NCBI GenBank assembly: GCA_017302015.1
Contig: JAFLEE010000110.1
Coordinates: 1 to 13,623 of the forward strand
Source: Spirochaetota bacterium
GTDB lineage: Bacteria; Spirochaetota; UBA12135; COTS27; JAFLEE01
DNA: 13,623 nucleotides
Direction of reading: 5' to 3'
Part shown: positions 10,537 through 13,623 of the stretch, piece by piece
Position numbering within the stretch: position 1 is the first letter of the stretch
Layout of the letters: every line of letters starts with the position of its first letter
The notes under the pieces: model-generated
What the model was told of the DNA's origin: nothing
The model's database searches: none
Seen by the model: the letters and a program-made list of their open reading frames with translations, nothing else
Translations under genes and position numbers: made by a program

Positions 10537-10560
10537 CGGCCGCAGGCGCCGGCCGAAGCG

Positions 10561-10587
10561 CCCGCCGTTTTCCTACGCGGGTTTTTT
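10561..10587 (+). terminator. Intrinsic terminator of uxaC inside convergent gene end
   Basis: CCCGC (10561-10565), an 11-base loop, GCGGG (10577-10581) and TTTTTT (10582-10587). The 3' arm and T-run lie within the last codons of the convergent transporter gene and encode its lysine-lysine-proline end. A second 6-bp hairpin (10537-10542 with 10550-10555, CGGCCG arms) starts directly after the uxaC stop. Only the + strand has the T-run, so termination should act mainly on uxaC. Confidence 0.65.
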
Positions 10588-11820
10588 CAGGGTCAGGACC
10601 CAGGTGGCCAGCAGGGAGAGTAGTCCGGCGCCGGCCAGGTAGGCGCCCACGGCGGCCAGCCCGTATTTCTGGCCGAGACTATTGGCGATGGCCGGCGTGA
10701 GGCTCGCCCCGAGGATGCCCGCCAAGTTGAAACTGAGGGAAGCCCCGGTATAGCGCACCGCGGTCGGATAGACCTCGGACAAGGCGGCGCCCAGGGGGCC
10801 GTAGGTCATGCCCATCACCGCGAACCCCACCGAGAGGAAGGCCAGCACCTGGCCGCTCCCCCCGCGGAACAGGCCCGAGAAGCCGAGCCCGAGGGCGATG
10901 ACCATGACCGAAGAGAGCATGAGGCTCCACTTGCGTCCGATGCGGTCCGCCAGGAGCGCCGAGAGGGGGATGGTCACGGCCATGAGCGTCACCGCCACGA
11001 GTTGGAGGAGGAGGAACTGGGTGCGCGTATAGCCCAAGTGAGAGGTGCCCCACCCGAGGGCGAAGACGGTCATGAGGTAGAAGGTCACGAAGGTGGCCAC
11101 CGCCGAGAGGGTGCCGAAAAGGAGGGGGAGGGGCTGGCGGCGGACGACCCGGGTGATGGGAACCCTCACCCGCTCCCGGTTCTCGAGGGCCCGGCGGAAG
11201 TCGGGGGTTTCTTCCAGGTTCAGGCGCACATAGAGGCCCACCGCCACGAGGAGCGCGCTGGCGATGAACGGGATGCGCCATCCCCAGGCGTAGAAGTCGG
11301 CCTCGCCCATCCACCGGCTGAGGAGGAGGAAGGTGGAACTGGAGGCGATGAACCCCAGGGGCGCCCCCAATTGGGGAAACATGCCGTACCAGGTTTTCCT
11401 GCCCGGCGGCGCATTCTCCACCGCCAAGAGCACCGCTCCCCCCCATTCGCCCCCGAGGCCGATGCCCTGGCCCAGGCGGCACAGGCAGAGCAGCAGGGTG
11501 GCCCAGATGCCCCAGGAATCGTAGGTCGGCAGGAAGCCGATAAGCACGGTGGAAAGCCCCATGGTCATGAGGGCCGCCACTAGGGTGGCCTTGCGGCCGA
11601 TGCGGTCGCCGAAGTGGCCGAAGAGGGCCGAGCCCACGGGCCGGGCAAAAAAGGCCAGGGCGAAGGTGGCCAGGGATTGGAGGGTGGCCGCCGCGGGGTC
11701 GCCGTGGGGGAAGAAGAGTTTGGGGAAGACCAGGACGGCGGCGGTGGCGAAAATATAGAAATCGAAGAATTCGATCGTGGTGCCGATGAGGCTTGCGAAG
11801 AGTATCTTTCCGGTTTTCAT
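10573..11820 (-). CDS. MFS transporter, metabolite:H+ symporter (MHS) family
   Basis: A 415-residue, twelve-helix secondary transporter of the inner membrane. The N-terminus IGTTIEFFDFYIFATAA (E17, D20) is typical of the MHS group (ShiA, KgtP, ProP and YhjE relatives), which carry organic acids, shikimate or betaines with protons. The loop after helix 2 has the MFS motif GHFGDRIGRK, and a second copy, LLADRIGRK, marks the other half. The substrate cannot be read from the sequence; closeness to uxaC suggests a sugar acid but proves nothing, since the genes converge and are not co-transcribed. The ATG at 11820 is chosen because GAGGA lies five bases upstream. The in-frame TTG at 11832 overlaps that site. 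No clear promoter was found in 11821-12031. Confidence 0.93.
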   Translation of the reverse strand: MKTGKILFASLIGTTIEFFDFYIFATAAVLVFPKLFFPHGDPAAATLQSLATFALAFFARPVGSALFGHFGDRIGRKATLVAALMTMGLSTVLIGFLPTYDSWGIWATLLLCLCRLGQGIGLGGEWGGAVLLAVENAPPGRKTWYGMFPQLGAPLGFIASSSTFLLLSRWMGEADFYAWGWRIPFIASALLVAVGLYVRLNLEETPDFRRALENRERVRVPITRVVRRQPLPLLFGTLSAVATFVTFYLMTVFALGWGTSHLGYTRTQFLLLQLVAVTLMAVTIPLSALLADRIGRKWSLMLSSVMVIALGLGFSGLFRGGSGQVLAFLSVGFAVMGMTYGPLGAALSEVYPTAVRYTGASLSFNLAGILGASLTPAIANSLGQKYGLAAVGAYLAGAGLLSLLATWVLTLKKPA

Positions 11821-11949
11821 GTCGGTCCTCAAGCGGATTTTCCCATGGGCCCGGCATCCCTCTCATGGCTTCGGAGAGCGCGAAGACCTCAGGGAAGGAG
11901 AGACCGCGAGTTCCACTCGGCATCCGACGGAGAGGACATCCCAGGGCGA

Positions 11950-11983
11950 GGTTTTGAAGATCCCCTCAATATCCGGGTTTTGA
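11950..11983. repeat. Short direct repeat upstream of the MHS transporter
   Basis: GGTTTTGA occurs at 11950-11957 and 11976-11983, followed by AGATC and GATC respectively. The copies are 26 bases apart, about two and a half helical turns, in the 211-base gap between guaA and the transporter gene. This could be a regulator site about 130-160 bases upstream of the transporter start. The repeat is short enough to be chance. Confidence 0.3.
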
Positions 11984-12014
11984 GATCGCCGCGACCTTCC
12001 CGTCAAAGGGGGAC

Positions 12015-12031
12015 GGGCGCCGCCGGCGCCC
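12015..12031 (-). terminator. GC-rich hairpin directly after guaA
   Basis: GGGCGCC, loop of three, GGCGCCC: a perfect 7-bp stem immediately next to the guaA stop (12032-12034). On the guaA strand it is followed by GTCCCCCTTTGACGGG, with only three T, so termination is uncertain. A second hairpin, CCCGTC (11999-12004) with GACGGG (12012-12017), shares bases with it, and the two cannot form together. Confidence 0.45.
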
Positions 12032-13573
12032 TCATTCCCACTCGATGGTCCCCGGCGGCTTGGAGGTCACGTCGAGCACCACCCGGTTGATTTCCTTGAT
12101 CTCGCCCACGATGCGGGCGGTGATGCGCGTGATGAGTGACTTGGGCGGCACCACGTAATCGGCCGTCATGCCGTCGACGCTCTCGACGATGCGCAGCGCC
12201 ACGACCTGGCCGTAGGTGCGCTGGTCGCCCATGACCCCCACCGTGCGCACGGGCAGCAGCACGCAGAAGGATTGCCAGATCTTCTCGTAGAGGCCGGCGG
12301 CCTTGATCTCCTCGATGAGGATGGCGTCGGCGCGGCGCAGGATGTCGAGGCGCTCCTCGTTCACGGCGCCCATGACGCGGATGGCGAGGCCGGGGCCGGG
12401 GAAGGGGTGGCGATTGATGATCTCGTCGGGCAGGCCCAGTTCGCGGCCGATGAGGCGCACCTCGTCCTTGAAGAGCTCCTCGAAGGGCTCGAGCACGCGG
12501 CCGGCCTTCTTCAGTTTCAGGATCTGGTCGACGCGGTTATGGTGGGTCTTGATGGTGTCGGAGGGGCCCTTCGTCGAGACGCTCTCGATGACGTCGGGGT
12601 AGAGGGTGCCCTGGGCGAGGAAGTCGAATTTGGGCATGGCCTTGAAGAAGACCTTCACGAAGACCTTGCCGATGATCTTGCGCTTCTTCTCCGGGTGGTC
12701 GACGCCACGCAGGGCCTTGAGGAATTTCTGCCGCGCGTCGGCCACGTGGAGCTTCATCTTGAAGTGCTTCTGGAAGGTCTCGGCGACCTTCTTCGCCTCG
12801 CCCAGGCGGAGCACCCCGTTGTCGACGAAGACGCAGATGAGCCGGTCGCCCAGGGCCCGGTGGAGGAGCACCGCGAGCACCGTGCTGTCGACCCCCCCGG
12901 AGAGGCCGAGGACCACCTTCTTTTCGCCCACGCGCTCGCGCACGCGGCGGATGGTCTCTTCGATGAAGGAGGGCATCGTCCAGGTCGCCTTGGCCCCGCA
13001 GATGCCGAAGACGAAATTGGAGAGGATCTTGCCGCCCTCCACCGTGTGCACCACCTCGGGGTGGAATTGGACGGCGAAATGCTTCAGGACGAGGTTGTGC
13101 ATCGCGGCCGGGGCCCGGTCGCTGCGGGCGACCATCTCGAAGCCCTCGGGCAGGTCGCCGACCTTGTCGCCGTGGCTCATCCAGACCTGGGACCCGTCGG
13201 GCACCCCCTCGAACAGGGGCGAACTCTTGACGAACTCGAGTTCGGCGAAGCCGTATTCGCGCTGGGGCGAGGGGGCGATTTTCCCGCCGCCCAGGTGGGC
13301 GAGGAGCTGCATGCCGTAGCAGATGCCCAGCACGGGGACCCCGATATCGAAGATCGTGGAGTGGGGCAGGGGGGCGTGGGGGCCGTAGACCGAGGAGGGG
13401 CCCCCGGAGAGGATGAGGCCCGAGGGGTGGAAGAGTTCGATATCTTCCCGGGTGGCGTTATAGGGGAGGATGACGGAGAAAACTTGCAGGCTGCGGATGC
13501 GTCGGGCGATGAGTTGGGTGTACTGGGACCCGAAATCGAGGATGGCCCTGCGCACCGAAAAGCAGATGAACAC
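12032..13573 (-). CDS. guaA: GMP synthase (glutamine-hydrolysing) GuaA
   Basis: Aminates XMP to GMP using glutamine and ATP; cytosolic, last step of guanylate synthesis. The protein has 513 residues (E. coli 525). The class I amidotransferase domain has the triad C85 (GICYGMQ), H171 and E173 (QFHPEV). The ATP-pyrophosphatase domain has the P-loop SGGVDS (225-230). The dimerisation/XMP domain ends in the canonical KPPGTIEWE. All catalytic residues are present. The 5' end is odd: an in-frame TAA (13577-13579) allows only GTG at 13573 or GTG at 13555, the latter giving 507 residues that begin VRRAILDFGSQ. Neither has a properly spaced ribosome site, and a coding-like frame starts on the other strand at 13566. 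The start is therefore uncertain by a few codons; the gene itself is not in doubt. Confidence 0.96.
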   Translation of the reverse strand: MFICFSVRRAILDFGSQYTQLIARRIRSLQVFSVILPYNATREDIELFHPSGLILSGGPSSVYGPHAPLPHSTIFDIGVPVLGICYGMQLLAHLGGGKIAPSPQREYGFAELEFVKSSPLFEGVPDGSQVWMSHGDKVGDLPEGFEMVARSDRAPAAMHNLVLKHFAVQFHPEVVHTVEGGKILSNFVFGICGAKATWTMPSFIEETIRRVRERVGEKKVVLGLSGGVDSTVLAVLLHRALGDRLICVFVDNGVLRLGEAKKVAETFQKHFKMKLHVADARQKFLKALRGVDHPEKKRKIIGKVFVKVFFKAMPKFDFLAQGTLYPDVIESVSTKGPSDTIKTHHNRVDQILKLKKAGRVLEPFEELFKDEVRLIGRELGLPDEIINRHPFPGPGLAIRVMGAVNEERLDILRRADAILIEEIKAAGLYEKIWQSFCVLLPVRTVGVMGDQRTYGQVVALRIVESVDGMTADYVVPPKSLITRITARIVGEIKEINRVVLDVTSKPPGTIEWE

Positions 13574-13623
13574 CCTTTACGACGACATGATCTCGGAGCT
13601 TCCCGGCGGCAAGACCCTGTTCG
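13566..13623 (+). CDS. Possible 5' fragment of a divergent gene
   Basis: From the ATG at 13566 an open frame runs off the window, reading MNTLYDDMISELPGGKTLF. Nearly all its codons end in G or C, as in the real genes here, and the opposite strand upstream of guaA looks less gene-like. No good ribosome site precedes it. Earlier in-frame ATGs (13542, 13509) lie over conserved guaA codons and are unlikely. It would overlap or almost touch the guaA start, leaving no room for separate promoters between the two. I do not recognise the protein. Confidence 0.3.
   Translation, partial: MNTLYDDMISELPGGKTLF

Overview
The window is 13.6 kb of GC-rich bacterial chromosome with strong G/C preference at third codon positions. 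It carries nine complete protein genes, one possible gene fragment at the right edge and one doubtful small ORF. I see no rRNA, tRNA, CRISPR array, insertion sequence, phage gene or plasmid function. Most of the content is housekeeping metabolism. The phylum cannot be fixed from the sequence. The response regulator's stretch around its phospho-acceptor and its SALGKEE segment remind me of spirochaete single-domain regulators, and the threonine synthase belongs to a clade I associate with Myxococcota and similar lineages. Both are recollections, not searches.

Left part (1-6468, + strand): a sigma70-like promoter drives a compact apparent operon. Its genes are metH (cobalamin-dependent methionine synthase, TTG start), thrC (threonine synthase with an N-terminal zinc ribbon) 36 bp later, and a YihY/BrkB-family membrane protein that overlaps the thrC stop by ATGA. 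MetH and ThrC finish two amino acids that branch from the same aspartate/homoserine pathway. The membrane protein has no evident link to them.

Middle (6469-9120): a MbfA-type ferritin-like/VIT iron exporter on the - strand is divergent from a single-domain CheY-like response regulator across only 48 bp. The regulator's promoter is placed so that its mRNA would begin at the ATG, which suggests a leaderless transcript. About 290 bp with a doubtful small ORF and a perfect palindrome follow. Next comes a MarC-family membrane protein (- strand), divergent from uxaC. The 134 bp between these two holds two good promoters, each with its own dyad symmetry.

Right part (9121-13623): uxaC (glucuronate isomerase) converges on an MHS-family major facilitator, with an intrinsic terminator lying in the 3' end of the transporter gene. 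Then comes guaA (GMP synthase, - strand), whose 5' end is oddly arranged: it has no clear ribosome site and abuts or overlaps a coding-like frame on the + strand that runs off the window.

No obvious new multi-gene system is present. The points most worth a second look are the leaderless response-regulator promoter, the dyads at the uxaC and marC promoters, the iron-exporter/response-regulator pair, and the guaA 5' junction.
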